From Gnetum montanum (taxonomy: Eukaryota; Streptophyta; Gnetopsida; Gnetales; Gnetaceae), in the NCBI GenBank assembly GCA_015680685.1, contig MNCI01035712.1, positions 177,323-241,322 on the forward strand: a stretch of DNA of 64,000 bases, read 5' to 3'. Under the pieces are notes generated by a model. That model did no database searches. It was not told where the DNA came from and saw only the letters and a list, made by a program, of their open reading frames with translations. Made by a program: the position numbers and the translations under genes. Within the stretch, counting starts at the first letter, position 1; each line of letters begins with the position of its first letter. Positions 1 to 12,228 of the stretch are shown here, one piece after another.

Positions 1-597
1 TCTTTATTCGAGCATTATGTACCTGAGCACACCTTGTGTACAACAATAAATAAGAACTTTGTGATAAACCTTGTAGCATTCAGAATAGATTAATTATTGT
101 TAATTATTGTTACTTAATGCTTTCCTTAGTTAATTAATGATTCTCTCTCACCCTACAACTCTCCTAAGTAAGCACACATGGTAAAATCACTTCGAGCATG
201 CATGTAACACTTGGTAACCCAGTAACAATTAGTGTTTGGTAATCCCAGTAGTGTTGCACTAGTTCAGGATGTGTACAGTAAGTGAGAACAGATACTGGTG
301 TTAGGATCAATTAGAGCCTAGTTAATAAGTAGTCAAATTAAATTAGTTACTTAGTTATCTCTCTCCTCCCTTATTAGTAGTAGGACATAAAAACACAAAA
401 AGGTATAAAAATAATATGCCTCAATTTTACTCAACCATACAATTGTGACATACAAGTAATCTTGGAAAGATAATAATTGATCAACCCATTCTTGTTTCAC
501 AAAGGCACATAAGCACTTAGTCCTTGGAATTTGACTGGATCATGTGTGGACACTCATATTCATATGGTTGAACATATGGATACCTCACTGCTCATCA
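1..597 (+). mobile_element. LTR H (R/U5 part, left end outside window)
   Basis: The segment aligns with the R and U5 parts of the complete LTRs at 41172-42024 and 53041-53996. It shares the CTTTATTCGAGCA start, the AATAAA stretch near 50, the series of 'lock' phrases (TTGGTAACCCAGTA and similar) and the terminal GCTCATCA. The sequence that follows is not a primer binding site but the 3' internal region of another element. H is therefore a 3' LTR or a solo LTR inserted into element J. Its U3 and left target duplication lie outside the window. Confidence 0.85.
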
Positions 598-1012
598 TTA
601 TGTCTCGAGGTGGTGGATCGGTCTTAGAGTGATGATATGAAGTCACTAAATGTGATTGATTTTTGTCTAGACTAAGGTTGGACTTTGTCAAGTCTTTTAA
701 CCATAGAATCCACAAGGGACTTCATGTGACCATGATGGGGAATTCCATTCCACTTTCTCTCTCATCCATCACTACATTCCATAACCCACCTCACTGTTGA
801 TTTCCATGTTTTTGTTCAATGTCTTAGTTTGATGTGTTGAAATTCTTGGGTAGATTCTTCTAGATTTGGTCCTTAACTTTTCATCAACATTAATCAACTG
901 TGGGGTGCACAGACTCCTTGGTTGAAGTTATTCAAGTGCAAAAAAAGGCATGTACCTACTATTGGAAGGACCCACTTGCATATCTTCTTGTTGGATTAAT
1001 TAAGTTCCTTAT
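598..1012 (+). mobile_element. Element J, internal fragment (5' visible piece)
   Basis: This non-coding stretch is homologous to the region between protease and 3' LTR in elements D (about 31800-32150), B and C. It holds the 'cacaagggact ... attccattcca' block and the 'aaggacccact' block near 967. It is plus strand and continues at 8368 after the insertion of element A, whose target duplication CTTAT (1008-1012) is its last five bases. A 65-residue ORF here has no recognisable domain and runs into the LTR of A, so it is not called as a gene. Confidence 0.75.
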
Positions 1013-1871
1013 TGATGAATGGCGAGGTACCCCTACACTCAGCAATACAAATACGAGTGTTCATGCACGATCCGGTCGAAATCTGCAGATAGGCTAGTTG
1101 TGGTATTTAGATGGTTACACATTGATCGCAATTTGTTAGCTTCCCACCTAGACTAGTATTTATGTTATCACGTATGGTTTATTCCAAAGTGAGGCGCATG
1201 ATGTGATCCTAAACTAGCATTGCTCCTAGAGACAAGGGAAAATAATCTTGTTTAAGCTAATAGGAAATGGAAAAAGGGAATCTAAGCTAGCTTAAGTGTG
1301 ATGAGCATCCATACACATCTTGAACCTCATGTACTACTGCTAGGATTACCAAGTGCATGTTACTTAAGCACTCCTAGATACACTAATGGGTTACCAAGTA
1401 GTTACACTTAAATGTTTGTGATTAAGTTGTACTCATTCTGCATTTAATAACATGAAATATAAATGATGATAAAGTAAATATTAAATAAAGAAAATAGTAA
1501 ATAAAAATTAACAATTAAAGTAATTAAGAGCTAAATGGGTGCTGCAATGATGAAGTAATCTCGATCTTTATTGCCAGTCATGTGTGTGTCCAAGTACGTT
1601 ACACTTGAATAAAGGTGTTGTAAAATTACAATCATCATGCTGCAGGCATGCACTAGGGGAAATAAATGAACTAAAAATAAACAAAAAGACTCCACTTCTA
1701 CTCGACTTACTCCTTTTTTCCTGTGCACCCAAATGTGTATTTATAGGCTAACACAGGAATCACGATATCATGTATCTGATATCATAATTTAGGTTGCGAT
1801 ATCACGTACCTGATATCATGGATCTGATATCGCAAGTCTAATATTGGAACCTAACAAATCATGGTTCATCA
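1013..1871 (-). repeat. Element A 3' LTR
   Basis: The minus-strand LTR has TATAAATA at 1745-1738. Upstream of the TATA box lie at least five GATATC-core palindromes (about 1762-1835). The polypurine tract (reverse complement TACCCCCATGATT) follows at 1872-1884. The partner LTR is at 7502-8362. Confidence 0.93.
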
Positions 1872-2051
1872 TACCCCCATGATTGAATGAAAACTCTTCC
1901 TTGAGTCGAACAAAATGAGAACAAGCCCAATTGATTACATAGTGGATAGGTATGGGATTATTAACTGACTAGGAATTTATTCATGCCATAGTGGAGAGTT
2001 GAACACAACAAAATTAGGACACAAACACAAAATTACAAAATTTATTGGCAC

Positions 2052-4842
2052 TCATGTGGTTCTTAGTGGTAGTGGTTCCTCCATGGATCTCTTCCCCTTA
2101 TCTTGTGCTCCAGGTTTTGGAAGTTGATGGCTCTGAAGGAGTGCCTAGAGCTTTTCCTCTTTGATTCAAGGATCCTGTGTTGTCCATGCTAATGTTTCAA
2201 TGTTTGATAGAGTTGGCACCTCCCATGGACATGGCAGTTGTGGGAACATCTGGTTGACCTTGACATACCAAGCTGCAAATAGCCATTGTTCCTCTTCATA
2301 GGCTCTGTCTTTGTCCTTGTATTCTGAGTAATACATAAGCTGTCGAACCAAGTCTATCATGACAAATTTTTGTCCTTGGTAGTTGGTTTTGACCACCTCT
2401 AACTTAGAATTTGCCACTTCTAATTTCTACAGCATCTTCTTGTGCTTAGCAAATTCTATTTCATACTTCGCATAGGTGGTTGCTATCTGCTTCTCTAGCT
2501 TTGTTCTCGAGTAGCTTGTTATTAACATGGCTAAGTTGGCATACAGTGGGTTTTCCAATTCCATGTACTTTTTAAGATCTTGTATCTACAAGCCTCAGCT
2601 TTTGAGCTTTGCTTGGTGGATGAATGCATAGGTATCCAATATGGCCCACCAATCAGTGTTTTGAGCACTCAGAGTGTTGATATGGGCCTTGGCCATATGG
2701 ATTTCTTTTTCAATTACTTACTTGTACATCCCCACTTGGTCCCTAAATTGTTTCTTTAGCTTCTCATGTCGCTTGGCCTCATTTTTTCACACACTTATTT
2801 CAATTTTTGTCTTTTGACAAATTGTGCATGCCTCCTCCATTGAAAGGGTTCGATTTTCTCTAGCCAAGCAATTCATGTCCTAGTTCACCCTGACTAATTG
2901 TTCTCGTAACTACTAAAACTTTTCTTCAAGAACATTCTTTTGTTTTTCCATGGTGGTCAACCAAAGATCATCTGTAGCAAGCTATTTATTCTCCTCTTGC
3001 AAGGCCTTGAGTGCTTTGGCACATGCATATGTCTGAGCTTATGCCTTGGAAGCATCCCAATTAGCTTTCTCTTTCTCCTCTGCCGCTCTTTTATTTTCTT
3101 CCAATAATTTATTGAGTTTCTCTATCTAGAAGGACTCTAACTAGTCTATGGGGATGAATTGAGATGGGTCACACTATGTAGCTTGCAGGGTTGCGAGCTT
3201 CTCTTGGAGTTTTTCCAACTTCGCCTCTACATGCTCAGCCCTAATCTTTGCCATAACCAACTTCCTTTTTGTGGAGATGAGGTCTGATTGAGTTGTTGTG
3301 ACATCTTGAGGGATGTCAAATAAGGACGTCATCACTTGTCCTATCTGTAGCAATCAGTCGAGAACATCCTCATGGTTCACAGGAGTCATCGAGGGACTGA
3401 CCAAAGTTTAATTATCGCGTGCTCCCTTTAAGTCTACCGGTGGCACAATAGGGACATTGAATGATTCTTTTATGTGGTCTATGACCACTTCTGTGGCTCC
3501 CGTTGCATCTTGATGCTACATGACCACTACTATGGCCCCTTCACCAGTTTCTAATTGCACCTGAAAAGATACAGCGTTCCCTGAGATCTATTATGACCAA
3601 TTTGATTCCCCTCCTCTTGTTTGGATCAACACCTCACCTCGTACATGATTGATTGAGACTATGGATCATACGACATCATCTATGACCTAGAAGAGGTTGG
3701 TCTCATCACGGCTTCCCCAACTAACCATCTTAGTGATGGTCCTAAGATGATTCATCAATGGTCGATGTTCCTACGACAATGGTGGTGGTTGGTCTTGGTG
3801 GCCTGTGCTAGGCCCTTCTTCCTATTGTTGACTGGGCCTTGTGCTTGAAAGTTTGATAGGCTCTACAATTTGAGGTGCAATGGGCCCCACTATCTATTCT
3901 TTTTTAGGCTCTAGTGTCTCACCAGTGCTTTTTCTTAGGGCTAGTGGCTTTAGCAATTCAGCAAATGAAGCATTTTTGGCCTTTCTGGGGACGTCATTAG
4001 TGTGCCATAGAATTCCAGCATGTCAGCACACCTTCCTAATGAGATAGGGAAAGGGAAATGGAAAATTCCCTATCTTGCGTTCTTCGAATTGCCTCAAAAT
4101 ATTTGTAAGATATAGATGGGGTAGGTTAGCATTAATCTTGTCCATCAATATAGCACTTCCTCTAGCTGCATACGTGGAGATTCTGTTCAATCCTTTTTTG
4201 GGAAATATGTGACATTTTCTGATCTCGAAATAGATCTTCTCTTCTAGTGTCAGCTCTCCATACACCTTGTCTTCCTTGTCATATGCCCTTTTCAACCAAA
4301 TCTTTTATGCATCAGCATTGAAGTGAGTGGGTAGGTGAGAAAATTTTGGCTCTGTATTTGGAAGATTTAACACTTCTAAAATGGCTTTGGTAGAGAAATC
4401 TATAGAAACACCACCAACATCAACTATGGTGCCTTCTTCTATATTGTGCCAAAATTGGTACATCTCTCCTAGGTACCAGCACCACTTTCAAACAGAATAG
4501 GCCATAATGGGGACCCTTTGAGTTGGTCCCTGATTGCCTCAAGAGAAAACTCAATGAAAGGTCCAAAGTTGAGTTTCACAATCATGGTTGCTGATGTGGA
4601 CCTTTCATGTTCACCTGAACACATTCTGGGAACAATGTGAGATGTTGCCCCTATTCAGGTGCTTCAACGGCTCCTCCTTTAGCCTATCCCGATTACATAG
4701 TAATAGGAGGTTCTTGATGGATGCTAAATGATTGTGCCTCTTGTTCTATAGGTTCCCTAAGAGAAGCCTGGCCTCTACCTCTCCTTGGTCATTTGGATGC
4801 ACCTTGAGAGGGTCCTCCTTGCTATCCACATTTAGGGACCAT
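2052..4842 (-). pseudogene. Element A ORF2, env-position protein, decayed
   Basis: This is a decayed reading frame of about 930 codons lying between gag and the 3' LTR, the position of env-like ORFs in Athila elements. Open stretches are 4295-4023 and 2417-2166. The first ends in FPFPYLIRKVC, which resembles the LPFPSLI-x-x-LC motif of the 'putative plant transposon protein' domain (PF20167); this match is from memory of the family. The middle part is rich in Lys/Glu/Gln and looks coiled-coil. The C-terminal block (MFPQLPCPWEVPT, then TLAWTTQDP) is conserved in elements E and J. Stops are scattered throughout. The ATG at 4842 follows GTGTGATTGCAA, where the sister elements have a splice acceptor AG, so that acceptor seems lost. 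A (TTC)n run sits just upstream at 4921-4954. Confidence 0.65.
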
Positions 4843-4920
4843 TTGCAATCACACAGGGCCAACTATTTGCAGGAAAATATTGGCATAGGAATGTTTGAAT
4901 TAGAAAGAATAATATTGGCC

Positions 4921-4954
4921 TTCTTCTTCTTCTTCTTCTTCTTCTTCTTCTTCT
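4921..4954. repeat. (TTC)n microsatellite
   Basis: About eleven TTC units. They lie immediately upstream, in element sense, of the second ORF of element A, where sister elements have the splice donor of a short intron. Confidence 0.95.
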
Positions 4955-5118
4955 AATGAGCACAAAATTACTTTAAGTTTTAATGATGTCAAGAATATCA
5001 TCGTATCCAAAGTAGAACCTTTTATTAATAGAATGGGTGGGTGGGTGTGATGGGCTTGCTGTCCAAGTAATTAGTTACCTAAGACTTGATAGCATAGAAC
5101 AACACCTCAACCAACGGG

Positions 5119-5322
5119 TCACATGAGTTTTTTATTCATGGATGAGATTACCCATAAAAAGATAAAACAATAAATAAAAATGAAAATAAAAATAAAAATA
5201 TAAAGATAAAATAATAAATAAAAATAAAAATAAAAGATAAAACAACAAATTGAAAGATGAAAAAATGCAAAACAAAAAATTGTAAAATTAAAAAAAAAAG
5301 GAAAAACATTTATTAAGTTCAC
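5119..5322. repeat. A-rich simple repeat in element A
   Basis: Irregular AAATAAA/AAAATAAAAAT runs. Read on the minus strand they are T-rich, and they correspond to the TTTTGTTTTACA repeats that follow the protease in elements B, C and E. The translated Phe/Tyr-rich ORF here is an artefact of composition. Confidence 0.85.
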
Positions 5323-5341
5323 TCGTTAGAATGAAGGACAT

Positions 5342-5352
5342 CCCCCATGACT
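5342..5352 (-). other. Internal polypurine-tract-like motif (element A)
   Basis: The minus strand reads AGTCATGGGGG, nearly the same as the true polypurine tract next to the 3' LTR (1872-1884). It lies at the gag/spacer boundary, as in elements B, C, D and E. Confidence 0.5.
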
Positions 5353-5390
5353 AAACTTTTGATCATGGCAAGAATTAATAAATGGAAGGT

Positions 5391-7426
5391 CTAGATCCAT
5401 GTATGTTGGAAATATTGGGACCTAGTCATATCCAAACCACTGGGTGTCTTTTGATGTGGTGGTTCGAATGTACCCAAATTGGGATGCACACACTGTATTA
5501 AAGTTGACATAATGGGGCAAGTTAGAAGATGTGGTTGATTGATATGAAGTGAACCCACTATGGCACCCTTGACCGTAAGATGGTATGCAAGGATCAATAT
5601 GTCTACCTAGGTGGTTATATTCATTGGGCCACATGGTATTTGGAGTATTGAGTGCTGCCCCTGATAAGATAACACGAGGCGTTGTATTTGAGGAGAAAGA
5701 TGCACCATAGTATTGAACTTGTGCTAAGTGGGAGAATGTAGTGGTCTTGAAACTATGCTATCCCTTTCTTCATTCATGTCTAAAGAAGGGATGCCTTCGA
5801 TGCTGTAGAGGATTCCCAGTGCAGTTGATAGTAGCAGCACAAGTAATGTTTGTGGGTTGATGCTATGGTGCAAACCTTTCGAGCACAACTGGTGGTGATG
5901 TATAAGGAGGTGAAGGATGAGAATATTGAGGGTGCAGAGAAGTGTAGGACAAATAAGGGGGTGATTTCATTAGAGAGGATATGGGTTGATAATATTTAGG
6001 AGAATGATAACAATGTGGCAAGATAGAGAATGCTAACATTATTGGGGAAACAGGATGTTGAACCTGATAAGCGCTTGGGTCAGATGATATGAATGGTGTG
6101 ACCATTTTGAGGGTGGCCTTCCCCATGACTAGGATTTTTTCCACTGTGGTTGAACACAGTATTTTTGTATGAACTTTGGATGTAACATTCTTCCCCAATG
6201 CTCATGTAAATGTGACAAAATTGGGCATTGACCTTTGGGGTGATCATACAAGCAAATGTTGCATTGATACATATGATTAGCAGTTCAGTTCTTATCCTTA
6301 TTCCCTTCAACCCTTCTTTCCAATTGTCTAGTGGTGCTCTGTCCTGTTTCTTGGTTCGTCATGGTCCTACCTCTCATAGTGTTGGCATATTCTTCACATT
6401 TTTTATGTATCCATTCTATCATCTTGTTGATCTTTGCCTTAATTTCATCTAGTGATTGTAGTACTAGCATATATGGTTCCACCTCCTTGAGATGAGTTGA
6501 TTTCTCCTATTCATGATCATGGACCTTTGTTAGATTGAGATTTTGATCCTGTTGAGATTTTTCAACATTCTCCCATTTAGCCATTTCTCCTTCTTCTTTT
6601 GCTATCCACTTAATAAGCTCTTGGAATTGGTGGGTCCGTAGCTCATATAGTTGACCTAGGGCATACATCCCTAGGGTCTCCCTTGTTTCATTATAGAGCC
6701 CATCCATGATGTGATACATTAGCCTTTCCTCAAAGAATACATGGCTTGGGTAGTTGTTTAACAAGGCATAATATCTTTCTAAGGCCATATCCAAGGGTTC
6801 ATGTTGTGCTTGTTTCCACTCTTGGATTTGTTTCCTCAAGGCTGACACTCTTGCATAGGTTTGATATCTTTCCTTGAAGAGTTCTACCATTGTCAGCTAA
6901 CATTGGATTGATTTTGGTTTTAAGGACCTATACCATACTTTTGCTTGGCCAATGAGTGTCATAGAAAAGAGATTAAGTTTTTACCACCCATTATCAATAT
7001 TGTTCCATACATAGGCATCATGGAAGGCTTGTAAATGATGTTGTGGATCTAAATCATAGCATCCTAAAAATTTGGGAAATTTTTTTAAATCAAGCCTGGG
7101 TAGACGGCTTTCCTTACGATGCCTACAGGATATTCGAACAACCTCTTATATATGCATTAGGCTCTTAGTGGCCAGTAGGGGTTCATCATCACTAGGTAGC
7201 TTATGAATTTGTGAGTTGGGACAATGTTGTCTTTGTTTATGTACATAGGAGACCCTTGAATCAGATTAAGTACTCCAAACTTCATCTTCATCATCATATA
7301 ATTCGTTGGTTCTCCAATGAATTGCCTTACTGGTTGTTGTGTTATCATAGTCTTGTGAGAGAGATATTGTTGTGAATTTGTGTGTGACTTAATTGAAATC
7401 AAGTTCTTTTTTAAGAGATATATCAT
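5391..7426 (-). pseudogene. Element A gag, decayed
   Basis: The best open part is 6890-6507 (127 residues). It holds a Retrotrans_gag-type core (FKERYQTYARVSALRKQIQEW, then HYIMDGL-like and TRETLGMYA motifs) that aligns with gag of elements B, C and D. Upstream, 7426-7157 is an open N-terminal part with no clear counterpart in the other elements. Downstream, 6482-5391 is the Pro/Tyr/His-rich tail. Stops and frameshifts interrupt the frame several times. No protease follows; the frame passes directly into the internal polypurine-like motif at 5352. Confidence 0.75.
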
Positions 7427-7483
7427 GAATACTCTGTTATAGTGATCTTGTATGATGTAACTAATCTAAATAACTAGCACCAT

Positions 7484-7501
7484 CCTCAGCAATGGCACCA
7501 A
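7484..7501 (-). other. Primer binding site of element A (tRNA-Asp type)
   Basis: The minus strand directly after the 5' LTR reads TGGTGCCATTGCTGAGGA. This matches 14 of 18 positions of the complement of the plant tRNA-Asp 3' end (TGGCGCCGTTGCCGGGGA). All four differences are transitions. Confidence 0.8.
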
Positions 7502-8362
7502 TGATGAGTGACGAGGTACCCCTACACTCAACCATACAAATACAAGTGTTCATGCACGATCTAGTTGAACTCTGCAGATGGGCTAGTTGTGGTATTTATA
7601 TGGTTACACATTGATCGCAGTTCACTTTCTTCCCACCTGGGCTAGTATTTTTGTTATCATGTATGGTTTAGTTCAAAGTAAGGCGAATGATGTGATCCTA
7701 AACTAGCGTTGCTCCTAGAGACAAGGAAAAATAATCTTGTTTAAGCTAATAGGGAATGGAAGAAGAGAATCTAAGCTAGCTTAAGTGTAATGAGCATCCA
7801 TCCTTAATCATTCATACACATCTTGAACCTCATGTACCACTACTAGGATTACCAAGTGCATGTTACTTAAGCACTCCTAGATACACTACTAGGTTACCAA
7901 GTAGTTACACTTAAATGCTCGTGCTTAAGTCATACTCATTTCGTGTTTAATAACATGAAATGTAAATGACAATAAAGTAAATATTAACTAAAGAAAATAG
8001 TAAATAAAAATTAACAATTAAAGTAATTAAGAGAAAAGTGAATGCTGCAATGATGAAGTAATCTTGATCTTTATTGCCAGTCATATGCATGTCCAAGTAC
8101 ATCACACTCGAATAAAGGTGTCGTACAATTACAATCATCACACTGCAGGCATGCATTGGGGGAAAGAAATGAACTAAAAATAAACAAAAAGAATCTACTT
8201 CTACTCAACTTACTCCTTTTTTTTCTTGTGCACCCAAATGTGTATTTATAGGTTCACACAAGAATCATGATATTGTGTATCCGATATCGTTATTTAGGTC
8301 ACAATATCACGTACATGATATCATGGGTTTAATATTGGAACCTAACAAATCATGGTTCATCA
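7502..8362 (-). repeat. Element A 5' LTR
   Basis: This is the pair of the LTR at 1013-1871, with the same GATATC-rich U3 (about 8265-8330) and TATAAATA box. It is followed by target duplication CTTAT at 8363-8367. Confidence 0.93.
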
Positions 8363-8599
8363 CTTATCCTTAGGCATTTTGGCAATCGAGTCTTTCATGT
8401 GCTCCATTGATGCATCCAAATGTATGCTCCTTAAGGCATCTTCTCCAATAAATTTCATTCTCCAATTTTCCAAATTTTAAGCATTCATGAGCCCTCTTCA
8501 AGTATTCCACCATGTTCATGACTTTTTTGGCTCTCTATAGACACCAGTTTCACATGAAAGCTCCTTTTATTTTTGAAAATATTTAATGTGGAAATTTTG

Positions 8600-8701
8600 G
8601 GCATCGACTTTGTAGACAGGTACCCATCAACGAAGCCCATATATCAACGACACCTTTTATATGGGACATCATTGATGCAAGGGTTCACCCACCTATAAAT
8701 A
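8600..8701 (+). promoter_or_regulatory. Candidate internal promoter of element J
   Basis: CATCAACGA, ATATCAACGACACC and CATTGATG motifs are followed by a TATAAATA box at 8694-8701, about 450 bp before the second ORF. The 3' LTR of J has a comparable arrangement (CATTGATAAG and CATCAACAAGG, then TATAAATA at 12338). This suggests that a U3-like promoter recurs inside the element. Function is an inference from sequence only. Confidence 0.4.
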
Positions 8702-9086
8702 GGCATGAACACTTAGCAATTTTCACATTTGCTCATAAATGAGGAGGCAATTTTTGAATTTTCAGAGCTCAAAACCTTCCAAAAATCATATCTTCCTAAT
8801 TGTTTGACCAATTCACTTCATTCTTTAACCCTATAGCTACTGAAGGTAAGCTCTTTGTCATGGGGATCATAAACCTTAAATTCTTGATGAAAAATTTTTT
8901 GAAAAAATTTCTAACTCCCACGAAGGTTTAACAAAAAAACCAACATTAAAATATCAAATTATGAGGGTTGAACCTTTCCAACAAGCTCTGGTAACATTCT
9001 AAGTTTAAAATCATCAAAATAATAATAAAATAATCAATCTACCATGGTCCAAACTTAGCCTAAGTGTAATAGCCCAATGAGACAAG

Positions 9087-9146
9087 GTATTTAATTGTTA
9101 TAAGTTACACAAAGAATGCTAATCCTTGGTTATGTTTTAACTGTAG
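9087..9146 (+). other. Candidate 60-bp intron before ORF2 of element J
   Basis: Donor GACAAG|GTATTT, branch-point-like TGCTAATCC at about 9118, and acceptor TTAACTGTAG directly followed by ATGG. The same layout and length occur in elements B, C, D and E. Confidence 0.6.
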
Positions 9147-11996
9147 ATGGAACCTAAGGAAAAACATGCACAAGAAAGAGGATTGTCCCAAACAAGGGAA
9201 AAATAGTCAAGAATGGGAAGGGGCCAACAACAAGCTCACAAGCAAGTAGAGACCCATGCAATGGAACCTCTTCAAGAGGAGCCCAAAGTGGAATCTATCC
9301 AATAGATTCCTGAAGAAGCTGCTCCAATAGAACAATTTTATTGAGATGAGGCACTTGAGCCTAGATCGAACCTTAAGGTCACCTTGATGGAAGCCTGCCT
9401 TAGGTAGATCATGAATAGGGATGCCTAGAAATTGGTGCTTCAAGAATTAAACTTTGGCCTTTCTTGGAGTTTGCACTACCAAAAGTTAAAGCTCAGTTGT
9501 AGAACTCTCCCATGTGGACCACAATCACTTTTAGTAGGAAGTGGTACATGGGACAGACATATCTCTTCTAGAATAATCAGTAGGCTAGTTCAATAGCCAA
9601 AATCAAGGATATTTTAGTGTCCTACTCAGTGAAAGCCATTATAGAAGTCCTTGGGCAACCAAAAATTGGGGCCAACCTTGCAGAAATTCCCATGCAAGCA
9701 AATCCTAGCATCAAGAAAGAATAAGAGTAGCAGTGTTATGGAGTTGATTGTAAGGAGTTTGATGCGCTTACCATGGTGGAGCATGCATACTTTAAGATTG
9801 GAACCTTCCACCTAAATCCAATAATGAGGCCAAGCAAAATCACTGCTTTTTTCGCTCATGTGCATGGTGCTCTAAGCGGTCAATTCTCCATCAACTTTCC
9901 ATAGTTGATCTATCTTAAGATAGAGAAGCAATTTAAAGAAAATGAATGTGGAAGGAAGGCACTTCCCTTTCTATGCCTCATTGGAAAATTATGCAAGGGG
10001 GAGGCATAACATGCTATACTAACGATACAATCTAACATGCTCTGTCCACTTCTTAGATAGAGATGATGAAAGATAAGGTGCTAGCTAAGATCATTCAAGA
10101 GGAGGAGTAGTAACCACCACCTCTACCACCCACTCATTAAACAATTCTAGAGGCCCATGCTAGCCTTGAGCACATGTTTGAGATCCGAGAGTAGCTCTTT
10201 CTTGAGAAAGAGTAGCATGTAGGAATGAGTGATGATGATCCATCTGTGTATCACCTAGGGATGAGTCACCTCAATGAAGTGGCTCAAACCATAAGTCATA
10301 TTAAAGAAGGTGGGCTAATTTTCTTTGTCCAAAAAATGTAGCTACCCATGAGATCGAATCCTAATGCCCAAGAGGTAATAGTATCTCTCTCTCAATAGCA
10401 TTAGTTCCTAGAAATCTCTAAGAATGCTTCTACTTTTTCGATATGTTTAGAGCAGGGTGAGGGGGCAACTATCTTAGTGACGCAGCACCATGGGTAGGAG
10501 ACAGCTATAGAGATGGTTGTTGATAGAATTGTCGAGGCCTTAAATGCACCTATGACATCTGTACCAGACATTTCTACACTTAGAGATGTGTAGACATCTA
10601 CAAGAATAGTTAGCGATAGATTAAGTGTAGCCTAGCATGAAGAGTTTCTGGACCAACTAGTGGGAACTAGGCAACTGATTTTGGATATCTTCGATCTTTC
10701 GAACACCATCACAACAACCTAGTTGGAGCTACTTGAAGTAAGGGACAAGTGTATGATATTGAAGGGGCAACTTGAAATAGCCCAAGCTCAGAATCAATAC
10801 CTGGCTACAACGGTTGCAAAATTAAGAGCTTGCCTTGCCGATCCCAAGTTTCTCAACCCTTCACCGACACATGATGAAGCTTTTCCATAGCTTTAGAACA
10901 AGTCCAAATAGGTTAAGAATGCAAAGGAGATAGTCATCTTTGACCAATCCGTGGCTAATGCTAAAACATACACCATTTAAAAGGACTTGGTCCAAATGTG
11001 TAATGAGAATGAAGTCCTAACCATAGTAAATCATCACCTATGGGATGTTGATGTGCAGAAGTAGCAAATGAAAAAATTTATGCATCAACAATGGGAGTAG
11101 CTAGCTAGAGTAAACATTCAAGAAAGGAGATTGGCAGTCAAAAATAGAAATCTCTCCATGGAAGAAGTCCAAGCCCTTCCTAAAAATTTTACGATAGAGA
11201 TAACTGCCTAGAAGAACAAGGCTCTCAAATTTGAGAGAGTTAAGAATCATTATAGAGATTAGGTCAGTCTACATAAAGAAATCAATGAAAAACACATCAA
11301 GATGGTGAAGGTGAAAGTCAAAAAGGCCCTCTAACGACTCAAGGAAGGAGGTGATGTATGGCATCCTATCTTTGATGGGCTCAATGACTACAACAAAGTA
11401 GAGATTCACATGAAAGAGCTATGGATCAAGGAGACGATGGAGTACATGGAGTTTGCCAATCTTTATTATGCAAATCTGGCAATGTTGACTACTAGACTGT
11501 TGTGATTAGAGTTGGAGAAGTAAGTGACTAGCTCATACTTGTTGTAAATGAAAAAGTTCAAAACCCATAAGGAGACCAAGCAAAAGCTTGAGATTGCTAA
11601 TGCTAAACTCTAGCTTCTCAAGGAAAAATTCACTAATTAGAGATCCATTGTTGAGAACCTAGCCAAAAGGATGAACGACTACCAGGAGTTTCATAATGCT
11701 CTCAAATAATTTGATGTTGAACATAAACTTTTCGTTGCCTAGTTTGTCAATGTTAAGGAGTTTTTCCCGATAATGCCTTGTCCCTAGGATGTTCCCACTC
11801 TGGTCCACATTGAAGAAGCTGCATGAACTGTGAATGATCCTAGGGGAAAGGAGGAGAACATGAAGGCATTGTTTGATGCTTTTGTCTTCCACTAGATGTT
11901 TTAGCTACCATTGGACAACCACAACCACCTCAACCACCATGTGCATCCAAAGCAGGAGAAGGTCCTTTGGAGCCTCCATCGTCTAAGACTGTTTGA
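9147..11996 (+). pseudogene. Element J ORF2, env-position protein, decayed
   Basis: This is a frame of about 950 codons that starts at the ATG directly after the candidate intron and is interrupted by many TAG, TAA and TGA codons. The N-terminal third is Gln/Glu-rich. Around 9830-10010 the frame gives ITAFFAHVHGAL and LPFLCLIGKLCKG, the counterpart of the PF20167-like LPFPSLI-x-x-LC motif. From about 10700 to 11640 it is rich in Lys, Glu and Leu with heptad-like spacing, so a coiled coil is likely. The end (IMPCP-DVPTLVHIE, then DPR-x-x-EENMKALF) matches the C-terminal block of elements A and E. The frame ends at the TGA at 11994. Its function is unknown; the position is that of env-like ORFs. 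Confidence 0.65.
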
Positions 11997-12228
11997 TCTT
12001 CTCCAACATCTTCACACCGTTAGAGGAATTGTGTTTGTCAGTTTTATTTTGGTGTTCAAATTTGTTATTTTGAATAGGAAAATTTTTTTAATCATTATAA
12101 AACTATACACTCTAAGCACTTATTTTCTGTTGTGTAGTTTGTGTATTTGTTTTGTGTGTCAATAATTCCATACCTTCCCAAATTTTGTAAAGAACTTGAT
12201 GACAAGTTTTCATTCGGTCATGGGGGTG

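Larger units (their letters stand above)
1013..8362 (-). mobile_element. Element A: complete non-autonomous LTR retrotransposon, Athila-like
   Basis: Two LTRs of 859 and 861 bp bound the element, and it is flanked by the perfect 5-bp target duplication CTTAT (1008-1012 and 8363-8367). Reading on the minus strand, the order is 5' LTR, tRNA-Asp-type primer binding site, gag, proline/tyrosine-rich gag tail, an A/T-rich spacer, a long second ORF and a GGGGG polypurine tract next to the 3' LTR. No reverse transcriptase, RNase H or integrase motif is visible, and the protease region appears deleted near 5360-5400. A is inserted in element J in the opposite orientation and is therefore younger than J. 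Confidence 0.93.
8368..12228 (+). mobile_element. Element J, main internal region
   Basis: This is the continuation of 598-1012 after the insertion of A. It contains a promoter-like block, a 60-bp candidate intron, a long decayed second ORF and the polypurine tract GTCATGGGGGTG abutting the 3' LTR at 12229. The gag part and 5' LTR of J are not in the window. J was present before A and H inserted. Confidence 0.85.

Noticed and set aside
4732-4956. 74-codon ORF ending in a poly-Phe run
   Set aside because: The poly-Phe is the translated TTC microsatellite, and the frame is antisense to the second ORF of element A.
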